Shown here one piece after another: positions 22,322-34,111 of a DNA stretch of 64,000 bases. Position 1 is the first letter of the stretch. Each line of letters starts with the position of its first letter. The stretch comes from Panicum virgatum. Lineage: Eukaryota > Streptophyta > Magnoliopsida > Poales > Poaceae. The stretch lies in assembly GCF_016808335.1 (NCBI RefSeq), contig NC_053147.1, positions 24,724,913-24,788,912 on the forward strand, read 5' to 3'. Under the pieces are notes generated by a model that was given only the letters and a program-made list of their open reading frames with translations, was not told the DNA's origin and made no database searches. The translations under genes were made by a program, and so were the position numbers.

Positions 22322-23752
22322 ATGGCTCCACCGGTACCCGCCGAGAACGGGATGGCTCGCAAGGACGCCCTGGCGCCGGCGATCTCCGTCGTCTCGAAGC
22401 AGACGGTTCGGCCGGCCGCCGGCGCCTCGGCGGTCGGGGACCTCAGGCTCTCGGTCTCGGACATGCCCATGCTGTCGTGCCACTACATCCAGAAGGGGCT
22501 CTTCTTCCCGCCTCCCGGCGTGGCGATGGGCCCGCTGGTGTCGTCGCTCGCGGCGGCGCTCTCCCGCGCGCTCGGCGTCTTCCCTGCCCTCGCCGGCCGG
22601 CTCGTCACGCTCGACGACGGCAGCATCGTGATCCGGTGCGGCGGCGACGGCGCGGCCGTCGAGTTCTGCCACGCGGTCGCGCCGGCTCTGTCGCTCGGCG
22701 ACTTCCTCGTGCCAGGCGCCGACGTGCCCACCAGGCTCACGAACGCCCTGTTCCCCATGGACCGGACGGTGAGCTACGGCAGCCACGCCCGCCCGCTCAC
22801 GTCGTTCCAGCTCACCGTGCTCCGCGACGGCGCCGTGTTCGTCGGCTTCGTCGCCAACCACGCCATCGTGGACGGCACCTCCTTCTGGCACTTCTTCAAC
22901 ACGTGGGCGGGGCTGTGCCGCGGCGCGCCGGTCCGCGAGCCGGACTTCCGCCGCAACTTCTTTGGCGAGTCCACCGCCGTCCTGCGCTTCCCCGGCGGCG
23001 GGGGCCCGGCCGTGACGTTCGACGCCGATGCGCCCCTCCGCGAGCGGATCCTCCACTTCAGTGCCGCCGCGATCCGCGAGCTGAAGGCGACGGCCAACCG
23101 CTGGAAAGGAACAGGTCAAGACTCCGAGGTTAACGGCAAGGCCACGCATGACTCCAAGGTTCAGGGTGGCCGCGGCCAAATCTCGTCGTTCCAGTCGTTG
23201 TGCGCGCACATATGGAGGGCGGTGACGCGCGCGCGCCGGCTGTTGGCTGCCGACAAGATGACGACGTTCCGCATGGCCGTGAACTGCCGCCACCGTCTGC
23301 ACCCGCCGATCTCCCCGCTCTACTTCGGCAACGCCATCCAGAGCGTGGCCACGACGGCGACCGTGGCCGAGCTGGCGTCCAACGACCTGGGCTGGGCGGC
23401 GGCCAAGCTGCACGCCACCGTGGCGGCGCACGAGGACGGCGCGATCCGGCGCGCCGCGGCGGAGTGGGAGGCCGCGCCGCGGTGCTTCCCGCTGGGCAAC
23501 CCCGACGGCGCGGCGCTCACGATGGGGAGCTCGCCCCGGTTCCCCATGTACGACGGGAACGACTTCGGGTGGGGCCGCGCGCTCGCCGTACGGAGCGGCC
23601 GCGCGAACAAATTCGACGGCAAGATGTCGGCGTTCCCGGGCCAGGCTGGGGATGGAAGCGTCGACGTGGAGGTGTGCCTCGCGCCGGACACCATGGCTTG
23701 CCTCCTCCGCGACGAGGCGTTCTTGCAGTTTGTGTCCACCCCTGCACCGTGA
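22322..23752 (+). CDS. DCR: DCR-type BAHD acyltransferase (cutin pathway), single exon
   Basis: Predicted cytosolic acyl-CoA-dependent BAHD acyltransferase of 476 residues. The catalytic HxxxD motif is HAIVD at 180-184 and the DFGWG structural motif is at 414-418. The match to Arabidopsis DEFECTIVE IN CUTICULAR RIDGES runs the whole length: SVSDMPMLSCHYIQKG (45-59), VTFDADAPLRERI (231-243), ISSFQSLCAHIWRA (287-300), TTFRMAVNCRHRL (314-326), MGSSPRFPMY (401-410) and RANKFDGKMSAFPG (427-440). DCR is needed to incorporate 10,16-dihydroxypalmitate into cutin and has been reported to acylate diacylglycerol. The start at 22322 follows a TATA box; the in-frame ATG at 22241 adds 27 unlike residues. 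The neighbour at 31469-34111 is a GPAT6-like gene of the same pathway. Orthology is by eye. Confidence 0.93.
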   Translation: MAPPVPAENGMARKDALAPAISVVSKQTVRPAAGASAVGDLRLSVSDMPMLSCHYIQKGLFFPPPGVAMGPLVSSLAAALSRALGVFPALAGRLVTLDDGSIVIRCGGDGAAVEFCHAVAPALSLGDFLVPGADVPTRLTNALFPMDRTVSYGSHARPLTSFQLTVLRDGAVFVGFVANHAIVDGTSFWHFFNTWAGLCRGAPVREPDFRRNFFGESTAVLRFPGGGGPAVTFDADAPLRERILHFSAAAIRELKATANRWKGTGQDSEVNGKATHDSKVQGGRGQISSFQSLCAHIWRAVTRARRLLAADKMTTFRMAVNCRHRLHPPISPLYFGNAIQSVATTATVAELASNDLGWAAAKLHATVAAHEDGAIRRAAAEWEAAPRCFPLGNPDGAALTMGSSPRFPMYDGNDFGWGRALAVRSGRANKFDGKMSAFPGQAGDGSVDVEVCLAPDTMACLLRDEAFLQFVSTPAP

Positions 23753-23953
23753 CAGAGTGAAAAACATCTGATGGGCGGCGGCATTTTGCCGCGCATGCCA
23801 CCGTTCCTGGATGGCTGGATTTGTACGCTTGCAGAAGATAGTGCTTGCTACTATTTTTTAAGGATTGGGAGTGGCCATGTGTTCATATATAGATGATTTG
23901 CTGCTGGTTCCTTCATGATGCCGTTGTAGGCTAGTGGTTATGACTTGTGAATA

Positions 23954-24160
23954 TGTAAATCTATATCGCTCGAAGAAAGGGAGCCCATCCGGCGCTCGGC
24001 GCGTCCTTGCTGCACACCTGTTCTCCATGCGTCGCTGGCAGCCATCCGTACTTCGCGTTGGTCGTACGCGATGCGAGGAACATGCCGCGGGAGTCCTCCT
24101 TGTCCGGTGAGCTAATCGTGTTTGCCTGGTTCATCTTTTTGCGCCCTCTCCCTCCCTTCT
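23954..24160. repeat. diverged direct repeat, copy 1 (partner at 26243)
   Basis: GTAAATCTATATCGCTCGAAGAAAGGG and the following about 200 bp (GCCATCC, GGCGC, GCGTCG, TGGCAGCC, TTGCCTGGTTCA) match 26243-26475 in the same order with many substitutions and gaps. They are probably two copies of the same transposon end or a duplicated segment. Confidence 0.5.
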
Positions 24161-26242
24161 CTCTCTCCCTCTTCCTTCCCCCACCACGCCGCCACTCTTC
24201 CGCCACCGGCTTGCCCTCCTCGAGCTCCACCCCGTGGCGCGGACCACGAAGCTCGTGGCGGAGGTCGAGGACGCGGCGCGACCCCCTCCTCCTGCCCAGC
24301 AGCGCGCGGAGGGAGCAGCTGCGGCCCGCCTCGGTTCATCCGCCTCGCCGGCCGGCAGCTCCTCTCCCGCGGCGGTCCAGCCTGGAGGCGAGGCGGCGGC
24401 AGCATCAGGCCCGCGGCAAGGAGGAGCGGGGCGCGAAGGAGGAGCAGCAGCGGTGGTCTGTGCCTGCTCCTCCCGTGTCCATGGTCGGGGCGGCCGGCGT
24501 AGGCGAGCGGCGTGCAGGGGATGGCTCGGCTTGCTACTTCTCCGCCGTTGCGTCCATGGCTGGCAGCGGTGCGGGCGGATCTCTATCCAAATCAGACGCA
24601 ATTACTCCTATGGCGCTAGCAGGCAGCAGCTGGCTCTGTTCGGCCGGACGGACGCGGAGAAGAGAGAGGTAGGTCGTGCAAAAGGCGGAGCGCCACGACG
24701 AAGCTGTCGGAGCTGCGGTCCTCCTTCCGCTTCCGCCCCAACAGGCCGCAGCGGCCGCGGCCCTCTACATGCTCTGCACGGTGGCGGGCCCGTCTCCAGC
24801 AAATGAATCATCTGCAGCAATCCCGTCGTTGCGGATTCCCGTCGCGGCTCCCCTGCTAGCTAGACTGCTAGAGGCTGGTCCTTCACGTGAGCAACCTCTT
24901 GCAACAGCTACTCGGCTACGTCTCCGCTCGTGAGCAATCTTCATATCCTATGAAATTCTTTCTGTATACCCTTTTGTTTCCCCAGATTGATCTGCAATTC
25001 CTACCTACAGCCTTTTGTGTGCTCATGATTTTCCTGCAGGTCTGTCAACCATATGTGCTCGACCATTCAGCTATTCCCAATGAGGCATCTCTGTGGGTGA
25101 TGAATACATTTAATAGCAAAAGGAAAGGTGATAACCTACAACTATTTCATCATTTTCCCAATGTTGAATAGTATCTTATTACCAACATGATACAGATATG
25201 TTCATCTTCCTTTTCTAAGATTCTCAAATCAGTTTCTTTTTAATTAACCAAGGAGGTATTTGGCAAGTTTTGCTACTCTGAAACCAACCATAAATCTGGC
25301 ACCTGCGCACCTCAACTCTTATACTTTTCATATCACCTCATATAAATCATCTTTGACTTTGCTGCCAATATTGAAAAATCATCTGGATAGTTTTGGCTAC
25401 ATCTTAATGCTAAACAGGGTACATTGTTTACCTACAGAAGCTATTTAGTTCACTGTTATTAGGTTTGTAAATTTTATTCCCCATCATGTTGCTTTCATCC
25501 CTGTAGCTTTATTTACCTCTGTTTGGCCACATGGGCCATGGACAATCAATTTACCCAAGAGAAAATTACAGTGTGTAGTTCAGTAGACCCTGCAATGATT
25601 TTAACTTATTAGAAATTCCATATACTCTTTTCTTTATTAAAAAATAAAGAACATTTCAGAATATACTAAATGTTCTAAGGTACTCTATCTTTCAGATCTT
25701 TGTGGTATTCAATGTTCCGAAGTAGCCAAGATAGTAAAAAGATTACATGTCTAATTAAGTTACATGCCTATACTCAGTGTTCTAATTTGCTCTACCTCAA
25801 ATTAGTATGTATTTTAGTATACTAGAATTTCATAGGATAGGAGTACAATCAGTTTAGATTGAGCATACTCAGATGTTTTTTTCCTTTAAAATTTCATAGG
25901 ATAGGAAGGTACAATCAGATTGACTCTTTTCTCATTTCCTCTTTTATATTTTGTAGTATTCTGTTGCCCCATGACAGTATCAAATTATTTTTTAAAGCAT
26001 TGAATATGTGTTATTTCTCAAGGCACCTACAAGGTATCAACCACATATAACTATGTGCACATTTTGTCGGTGTATAGACCCGGCGGCCTAGCACCAACTA
26101 GTGAATGCGCTGCGTATCCTATCTCTCGATGGTTGATGCAAGAGCTAACACGGTGACACGAGGGTTTATTCTGGTTCTGGCCGAGGGGGTCGTACGTCCA
26201 GCAAGGGGTGCGAGCACCGTATTATCCCGCACCGGAGTGCTT
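24161..26242. other. no confident gene; GC-rich block then AT-rich DNA
   Basis: 24170-24930 is GC-rich with overlapping low-complexity ORFs on both strands; it could be a captured gene fragment but no family is recognisable. 24930-26060 is AT-rich and empty. 26070-26235 (GACCCGGCGGCCTAGC and following) reads like a scrap of retrotransposon, not assignable. Confidence 0.35.
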
Positions 26243-26475
26243 GTGTAAATCTATATCACTCGAAGAAAGGGTGGCCATCCATCGTTTGGCGCATGCTAGC
26301 TCGGCACGTAGCTCCTGCGTCGTGCTGGCGCCCATCGGTAGGTTGCGTCCGTCCTAAGCACCGTTGAAGGACAATCCATCGAGGAGTCCGGAGCAAGGCC
26401 AACGCGTCGTCGTTGCCAGTCAAACAAATGGCCTTTACCTGGTTCACCTTGCTTCTCGTGCCATCGTCTCTCTGC
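26243..26475. repeat. diverged direct repeat, copy 2 (partner at 23954)
   Basis: Begins GTGTAAATCTATATCACTCGAAG (see copy 1) and preserves the order of blocks including ACCTGGTTCACCTT at about 26438. Spacing to copy 1 is about 2.29 kb. Confidence 0.5.
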
Positions 26476-28454
26476 GCCGTCGCTGGCCTTGCTGGCCTTC
26501 GTTGCTCAACGCTATGGCTCAAACCCATGATCGACTTCCTCTGCCCGCCATGAGGAAAGCAGACCGCCACCGCAAACACGACCGCAACAACTAGCGGAGG
26601 TAAAAAGATGCTAGAGCATGATTGTAGAGTCTCGCTTGAATGCGAGCCTGCGCTTCTTCCTCCCTCTACTGAGCCGCACGCCCCATCCCAGATCCCGTCC
26701 TTCCTGAAGCCGCCTCCTCCTCCCCTCGCCTTTCACCTCTCCACTCTGAGAAAGCATCCTTCGTTGAGCTCAAGTCCCATGCGGCCATGCCGTCGCCCTC
26801 CCCTCTATTCGGCCTGCCGCATTTATCGACATCAAATCCATTTTTTTTGCGGCGTCAGCATAAGGCAAGCAGGACGACAGTTGGGAGACCCTCTCTCTCT
26901 CTCTCTCTCTGGCTGAGACATCTTTCCCGCACACTCTTTTTTTTTAGTATGCAAATTAATTTGGGCACGGATCTTGCCGTTTTGCAAGCATCTATTGTCT
27001 TGCGAGAGGTGTTCTTTCCCTTAGATGTAGGGATCATATCAAACAAGCTGCTTAAGGTCCTTACTTATTACTATCTAATATACTGTCAGTTTTTGTATGA
27101 ACCTTGCTCAAACTGCATCTGAGAACTTTAGTAGCGACCTGATAAGGTCTGTGCTGCTTAATATCTGATATGCGTTCTGCATGAGGCCATGAGCCTCCTA
27201 TTCAACAAATTTGAGAACATGGATGAACCTCTCTGTTCAATATAATGTATCAAAGAACATGCTGAGTATTGGTGCCTATTTTGGATTACAATATGTAGCT
27301 TTCCAACCGAGTGATAAGGCACTGAGATAATGCTTGGGTTTTCCATTGTGTCTTCATGAGAAATAATTTGCTCATTATACCTCTTTTGCCAAGTAACGTT
27401 TGAGCCTTTGTTCCCATGATATTATTGCTATAATCAGCAGTTAATATTCAGAGCTGTATGTGGAGTGTGGCTGCATTAGCCAGCTTTATCAAATTCACTG
27501 ACAGTAATTTTAAATAGCGACTTTTGTTGCTATCTTTTATCCATTTCTTCTGCTCCTATTTTAATTGTACCTTTTTTTCTTTTATTTGCAGGATCAGATC
27601 TGCCATTATAAAATATTTCCACTACAAACTGCAGAGTACTTGAACATTTGATTTCCCTTCTGACATTGCAATTACAAATAGGTTCCTATACTTCTGCATA
27701 ACAAATAGAAGTACAAAATGCATAGCTATATTTCTGAAGATATCAGTAAATAAACTAGCAGAGAAAACTTTATTTCCAAATTAAAATTATACATGATTAG
27801 GCTTACCAGTTTATTCATAGAGCAAAGTGTAACATGTTGGTGCATTTTTTAACCTAACTTGAAATACATGACACATGTTCTATGATACCCAAAGTTACAT
27901 GACTTCTGATTAGTGGATCAGATTGGTAACTGTGTCATAACATGTAATTAATGGTTTTTTTTCTAAATTGGTTTCTACTGCAATCATTTTATGCTGTTAA
28001 TAATCATAGAACTGTATTGTCATTTACATGCTTGGCTGAAAGTTATGGTAGACAACCTACCAAATTAAAATATTCTCAGAGTAGCAGTCATAGGGAGACA
28101 TGACATTCATAAATTTTTCTAATAACATAGGTCTGCGGTTATATGGTATCCCAGAGGCTGTAAAAGAATCAAATATGGATATGTGATAGGGCTGGACTTC
28201 AAAATTATGAGTATGATCTATTGCAGTCAGGTTTCTGTCGTGCAACAAATATACACAGCTCCGTCTTTTAATTTGGCACTTACCTATCATAAATAATAAA
28301 TCATGGGCCCAGTTTAACCAATCACCTGCATATAACAAACCAGGCCTTGAACACGTCGAACTTAACTTCACGGAAATTTACCATCACCTTGCTCCAGTGA
28401 CGACGCCTACAACTACAGTTGCCATGTCACAATTATATACGCACATTACATGCA
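26476..28454. other. no gene; includes a (CT)n run near 26893-26911
   Basis: 26600-26930 is C-rich with short ORFs; the rest is AT-rich. No domain or paired repeat ends were recognised. Confidence 0.4.
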
Positions 28455-28484
28455 GGCGCGGCGTTAGCGCGCCAACTTTCCTAG
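28455..28484 (+). mobile_element. candidate Helitron 3' terminus (hairpin plus CTAG)
   Basis: GGCGCG-loop-CGCGCC forms a GC stem, followed after a short spacer (AACTTTC) by CTAG and then T. A short GC hairpin about 10 bp before CTRR with a T following is the known 3' end structure of Helitrons. The 5' TC end was not located, so the element body (probably to the left) is not delimited. Confidence 0.4.
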
Positions 28485-29467
28485 TCTGTTTAGATACTGG
28501 AAAGATGAACTTCATCCTTCTATGAAGGAAAAATAAGACCACACAATTTGTAGCACCCGCTACTCACGCACCAACACAACACATAGCACCTAAAAAGGTA
28601 CCAACATAAAATTCGATTCTAAAGGAAAATGGACGCCCATACAACTCAAAGAAACGCATCTAGTTGACATTTTGTCCTTACAATATTTATTTATCAGTAA
28701 ATCTTGCCTAATCCCTTCTTTGTTACATAGTTTAAAAACACTTAGTAAACATTTGTCTTGAATAGCTAACTTTCAAATCCCCAAATCATCTTAGTTCTTT
28801 GCCTAAAATTGTTCACCTCGCTATTCTATATTTTTAATGATAATAAATTTACCAGAACAACATTTTGTCTATAATACTGGATTTTGAAGGACTCTCCTTG
28901 GAATATGTAAAAATGATAAAATAAACATGGGTAAACTAGACAACATTGTATTAATCAGCGCTGATCTACTACCAACCCATGGAAGCTTCCCTATCCAACA
29001 ACTTATCTCAATTCTTCCGTCATCCTATGTTCTTTGTTATTTAATTAACTTACTATAGTATATTGGGATTCCCAAAGAGCGAAAAGGATAGCTTTGCAGC
29101 CAAAAAAGTAAATATTGCGACTCACTTTGTTTTCTTCCTTATTATCCGAAGCAGAAGATTTCAGCCTTATGGAAGTTTAGCTTTAGGCCCAATAATTGCT
29201 TAGAAGTACAAAATATAACTTGTTCTTTGCTTGCTCGATATCATGGTAATAATTGTACAATCTGCATATTATGTTAGATAAACCATCTTCTACTAAACGT
29301 GGCACTATCTCAGTCATTTGTCCTTCCTCCTTGACTCTAGCAATAAGTGTAATTGCCAAAATATCCACTACTACATTAAATAATACGGGGAGAGATGAGC
29401 ACCTTGCCTAAGCCTCTTTCGTTTAGAAATTAGAAATAACAATCATTTATCATTTTGTATATTATTT
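28485..29467. other. no gene; AT-rich DNA
   Basis: Short ORFs only. Nothing recognisable. Confidence 0.4.
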
Positions 29468-29780
29468 GGCCAATAAATGGAGCCTCCACGTTCGCTCTCA
29501 AAGTCTAAAAATTCTCACGTTAATGAAGAAAAAAATAAAATTACTCACCACTACCATTACGAAAAAATTAGCCTAAAATATCCATATACATATTAATAAA
29601 TTACCCATCACTGTAATTAAAATATATTTTTATTTATAAATATAAATCTATCCATCGTTTTGCATATCAAACTACATATCGTGCATACCTATAGAATACT
29701 AGCTACACAAACAATTAACATGTTTTACCACACATACATCTTATTATATTACCAAAATCTCAAATGCATCTTCACGATTA

Positions 29781-29858
<78 letters not shown>

Positions 29859-30190
29859 CGGCCAACAAACGGAGCCTTCACGTTCGATCTAAGGTCTAGA
29901 AATTCTCACATTAATCGGAAAAAAGAGAAAAAAATAAAATTACCCACCACTGCCATTACGAAAAAATTAGCCTAAAATACCCATATATATGTTTATAAAT
30001 TACCCACCGGTGCCATTAAATATATTCTATATATAAATATAAATTTATCCATTGTTTTCCATATCAAACTACATATCATGCATACATATAGGATACTAGC
30101 TACACAAACAATTAACATATTTTACAACACATATATCTTATTATATTACCAAAATCTCAAATGCACCTTCACAATTATATTATTATTAGT
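29468..30190. repeat. two-copy tandem repeat (about 390 bp) separated by a TTA microsatellite
   Basis: GGCCAATAAATGGAGCCT at 29468 and GGCCAACAAACGGAGCCT at 29860 start two long similar copies. Each continues with AAAATTAC(T/C)CACCACT, AACTACATATC(G/A)TGCATAC and CTAGCTACACAAACAATTAA, and ends ACCAAAATCTCAAATGCA. Copy 1 ends in an 80-bp (TTA)n tract at 29779-29858; copy 2 ends in a short TTATTATTA stub. The microsatellite therefore expanded at the tail of one copy. Confidence 0.75.
29779..29858. repeat. (TTA)n microsatellite
   Basis: An uninterrupted TTA/ATT trinucleotide tract of about 80 bp. The poly-leucine ORF across it is a translation of the repeat and not a gene. Confidence 0.95.
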
Positions 30191-31468
30191 AAAAATAAAC
30201 CAGATAATTTTAGGTTTTGCACTATATTAGATTACCACCCTCCAAAGTTTGTTGCCGGTATTGCTACAAGACACTACCGCACCTCACAATTAACACCACA
30301 AGCTCAAAAAAAACACCACAAGCATATTAGAAATCAGGACAATATCGATCAGGGCATAATTGGTATAGTAAGCTCATCAGGTTTGAACATGAACATAGGT
30401 TGTTGAAATTCTGAATGGAATATTGTGGTCTGCACTAGATTTGTTGGCTTGCAAAAAGTAAGAAACTTGAATTGATTGTTTCCCAGTAGAAACTAGGCAA
30501 TGGAGGCGTGGCACCATGCAACAGGTGACATAATTAAACATAGTAGCAACAGACGACCAAGAGGTTCATAAAGTAGGGAAGTTAGCAAAAGAATAACTGA
30601 GTCAGTTGAACCGAGCAGTGGGCAACATTCTGCAAGGGCTGGCAGATAAGAAACATGTTACTACTACAGCGAATGGTAGTAACTAAGATCGAGGAGATAG
30701 GAAGTCTTGACAGGATTAGGGCTGTGCGCTTGTCATGCGGCTACATCACTGATAAAAAAGATGTAGGCAAAAAGAGGCACCACTGCACTAGCAGCAGAGA
30801 AGCACTCAAAATTATTGAAACAAGTAGCATGTGATGAGAAAGTTTTGAATTTATTAATACTAATTAAATAAAAAATAGAAGATATATTTAGAATATCAAT
30901 ACTAGTCGTGCAAATGCGCAGATCACCTCACTAGTTACAATCGAATCCAGTATTACCAAGTCGGGAAGAAACCCTTCATTATATGTGTTTGTTGGGAAAA
31001 AATACTCATATCACTGGTCTTGCAAAAATTTTACACATAACACCATTAAGTCTTTTCTGTACCTCATATACTGTTTCATTCAAAATAACCCCCCCCCCCC
31101 CCCCCCTAAAAAGACTATTTCTTCATGGCCATGTTCTAGTGGCATTTGAAGGAAACAAGACCGAGCATCTCTGTTTCTTTGACCCTCCTATGGTTTTGGA
31201 ACAAGTGAATCAGTGATGAGTCTAGAACACATGGCAAAATCATTAGTACACAATAAGGTTGAAAACATATAACAGGAACGCAGAAACGGACACGGGACAC
31301 GTCAGCCTGATCGAGGCCGCCTGCTGAAGGTACACGAGTAATAAAATTAAGACGCATGGTAGATGAAGGTCAAATTATGGATTGATCGCAACGCTCAACG
31401 CACAGCGACGGTCTCCAAATTCCTCCCTTGACAGTTGGTTCGCTCTGCCTTCACTAGCTCTCCTTCGT
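30191..31468. other. no gene; includes a 19-bp poly-C tract at 31089-31107
   Basis: Intergenic DNA with short ORFs. Near the right edge, 31395-31468 is the alternative-frame tail of the GPAT gene (see that entry). Confidence 0.4.
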
Positions 31469-34111
31469 TCACTTCAACGCCGCGCGGGGCGCGGCCGTCA
31501 GAGCCGTCGACCACCCCGTACTTGTCCTTCCCGGCGTGATTCTAGTGCACTCGAACCCGAGCTGCGCGGACAGGACCTTCTGGACGTAGTTGGCCACCTC
31601 GACCGGCGACCGCCCGCCGTCGCAAGTGAGCTCCCTCGGAAGCTGATTCAGGAACGTGACCTCGTACGTCGGCCGCGGGTTCATGAAGAAGAAGTAGGGA
31701 TCCATGCTCCTGTCCCCACGCGTTGTGGACGCGTGGAACATACTCTCCCTGGCGTTGATGGCCACGGGCACGACGCGGTCGGTGAGCTCGGCGAAGAGCG
31801 CGCCGAACCGCAGCAGGAACGGCTCGCGGCAGGTGGCGCTCTCGGGGAAGATGACGACGTCCCCGACCTCGAGCAGCCGCCGGACTCGGGCGGCGTCCGC
31901 CTCGCGCACCCTGCCACACGGCGCGACGGCGGCCCTGACCGGCGAGACGAGCCGCGGGAACCTGGATTCGCCGTGCGCGATGCAGCTCACCTTGCGGCCC
32001 AGCGCGACGGCGACCGCGACGGGGTCGAGCGCGGTGCGGTGGTTGCACACGAAGAGGACCCCCGGGCGTCCCTTTCCGGGCGGCGGCGGCGGGTGGCCGC
32101 GCACCACCAGCTTGACGCCCATGAGCTTGTAGGCGTAGGAGGCGGCGCGCGCCGGGAGGAGCAGGTGGAGGCGCGCGCGCAGCAGCGCGAGCGCGAAGCC
32201 GAGCGGCATCCACAGGAAGGTGAGCAGTGTGTTGGTCGCCGTCGGGCGCCGCGCGAGGCGGCCGTCGTGGAGGATGGCGCGGCTCCGCAGCTGTTCCCTG
32301 GGCACCGCGCGGTACTTCCGCCGCGTCACGATGTACGCTTCCTGCATTCACGCGCCACGATCAGCACAAAGGCGGAAAGTGCATGCGCGTGCTTGGCGAT
32401 CCGAACGTGAACTCGCGATGATGTCAGTCTACAAGCTGATGTGGAGGAGAGACAGCTTGCAGTCGTTTCGATAAGAACTAAGAAAACTTGCGAGAGAGAC
32501 AAGTGATGATATATATTAATAGTGAAGAGCTAACTACTATACAAATGAGTTGAAAGGTAGATTGTAAGGATTCTTTCAGCCTGCAGTTGGCTATATTATT
32601 AACCAAGCTAGCTGCTCGTCCTGAAGCAGCAGGACCAGTACCAGAGCAGCGACCTACTACTCGTCAGGCAATGTGGTGTTAACTCACTGCAGGATTGGAT
32701 GGTTCGAAAACTGCAGATCTGTCCCTGGGACGACACATATCTAGCTATTACAGGTTGTCATGAGACCTGGATTCCTATTCAGTGCTATTTCTGGCGTTAA
32801 TTTGTGTCTGAAACTCTGATCTTGTATGTGTTTCTTACAGGCTGATTTGGCGTTATTTCAGAACATCAGCTATTCACCTGGATCAGATCGTTCAAATTAA
32901 ACAAAGCCGCAGCAACTGACCCAATTCAGTACAACGCTAGGGGTTGAGCCATTACAGGCTGTCCGGACTTCTGAGACTGGATTCCTATTCAGCCATTTTT
33001 GGCCTCAATTTGGATCTGAACATGTACAGATTTCTAACATTTCCACAACAGCTCTTCAACTGGACTAGACCGTTCAGACACTGTCACAGCAACGGATGAC
33101 ACGATTGAGTACTATGGTTTTGAGGCTCACAAGTTCCATAGAATACAAGGGAGCTATTGATTGACTTGGTGGACCAACAGTGACACAACTACCTCAGCTA
33201 CCTGCTCACTGTGTGCGCACCAACTCTTCAACATGGCATAACGGCATAACGCCATAAACGGCAACGCAGGAAATGCAGAGTTGGTGCGTGTCTGATCGAT
33301 ATCTCCCGCAGATTAAATAACCGTACGGTCCCATTACTAAAGTTCCTTCTGCCGTGTGCATATGCACCAGAGACCACAATCCAACACTGTACAGTTTTGG
33401 TAGCAAACTGCACTGCAGAATCCATGCAATCAGAAGTTCAGAACACAGAGCTGAAGAAAGCCATACCTTGCAGACGGACATGAAGTCGAAGTCGCTCTCG
33501 CGGTCGCCCATGCCGACGTCCGGCAGCGCGTCCCCGAACTCCCTCACCACCGCCCGCCTCTTGTGCCCGCCGACGAGCACCCCGGGCTCGGCGACGAAGC
33601 CCGTGGCCCTCCCGTCTTCGCCCACCGCCAGCTCCGTCCCGATGACCACGTCCGCGCCAAGAAACGCCTTGGCGAACGGCTCCACCATCACCCTCGGGCT
33701 CGCCGTGACGACGTACCTCCGGCCGAACGAGCGGAACACGCGCCAGCCCTCCGGGTGGACGTCGCCGGCGTAGAACCTGGGGAGCACGGACCGCGCCACC
33801 GCCTCGACGTCCGCCACCCTGAGCCCCGCCACGGCGACGTAGAGGAGCGCGCGCACGGCCAGGGGCTCGGACACGGCGACGTAGGTGAGGTACACGAGCG
33901 GCACGGACAGGAGGACCGCCGCGGCGCGGAGGGGGCCGCCGGCCTCGAGCGCGATGAGGAGGTAGTACGGGAACGCGCTGCGGGACAGGAGCAGCGTGCC
34001 GTCGAGGTCGGCCGCCACGGCCTGGCGCGACCGGCCCTCGCAGGCGCACTGCTCGACCGGCTTGAACTTCCTGGGCACCATGCTTGCGTTGTGCAGGGAT
34101 GGAGTGGTCAA
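31469..34111 (-). CDS. GPAT6-like sn-2 glycerol-3-phosphate acyltransferase, two exons, frameshifted C-terminus
   Basis: ER membrane enzyme family that acylates glycerol-3-phosphate with omega-hydroxy/dicarboxylic acyl-CoA for cutin. Exons are 34111-33467 and 32341-31469, with a GT-AG intron in phase 0. The ATG at 34081 (10 codons later) is an equally likely start by family length. The N-terminal HAD-like phosphatase domain keeps DLDGT (35-39) and GDRESD, so 2-MAG formation is predicted as in GPAT4/6/8; hydrophobic segments follow. Acyltransferase block I is NHRTALDP (315-322). Block III reads [10 protein letters not shown] where the family has PEGTTCREP, and the block II region has PCG where LTR is usual. 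The last 20-odd residues diverge: in another frame the sequence gives [14 protein letters not shown], the expected family C-terminus, and runs to a stop at 31395. A 1-2 bp indel near 31530-31535 is implied, real or a sequencing error. Confidence 0.85.

Noticed and set aside
22277..23767. Long antisense ORF (about 496 codons) opposite DCR
   Set aside because: Shadow of the GC-rich DCR coding frame; composition is Arg/Ala/Glu/His with no domain, while the plus strand is an unmistakable BAHD enzyme.
29660..29899. Poly-leucine ORF
   Set aside because: Translation of the TTA microsatellite.
31382..32410. Plus-strand ORFs opposite the GPAT gene
   Set aside because: Antisense shadow in a GC-rich exon.
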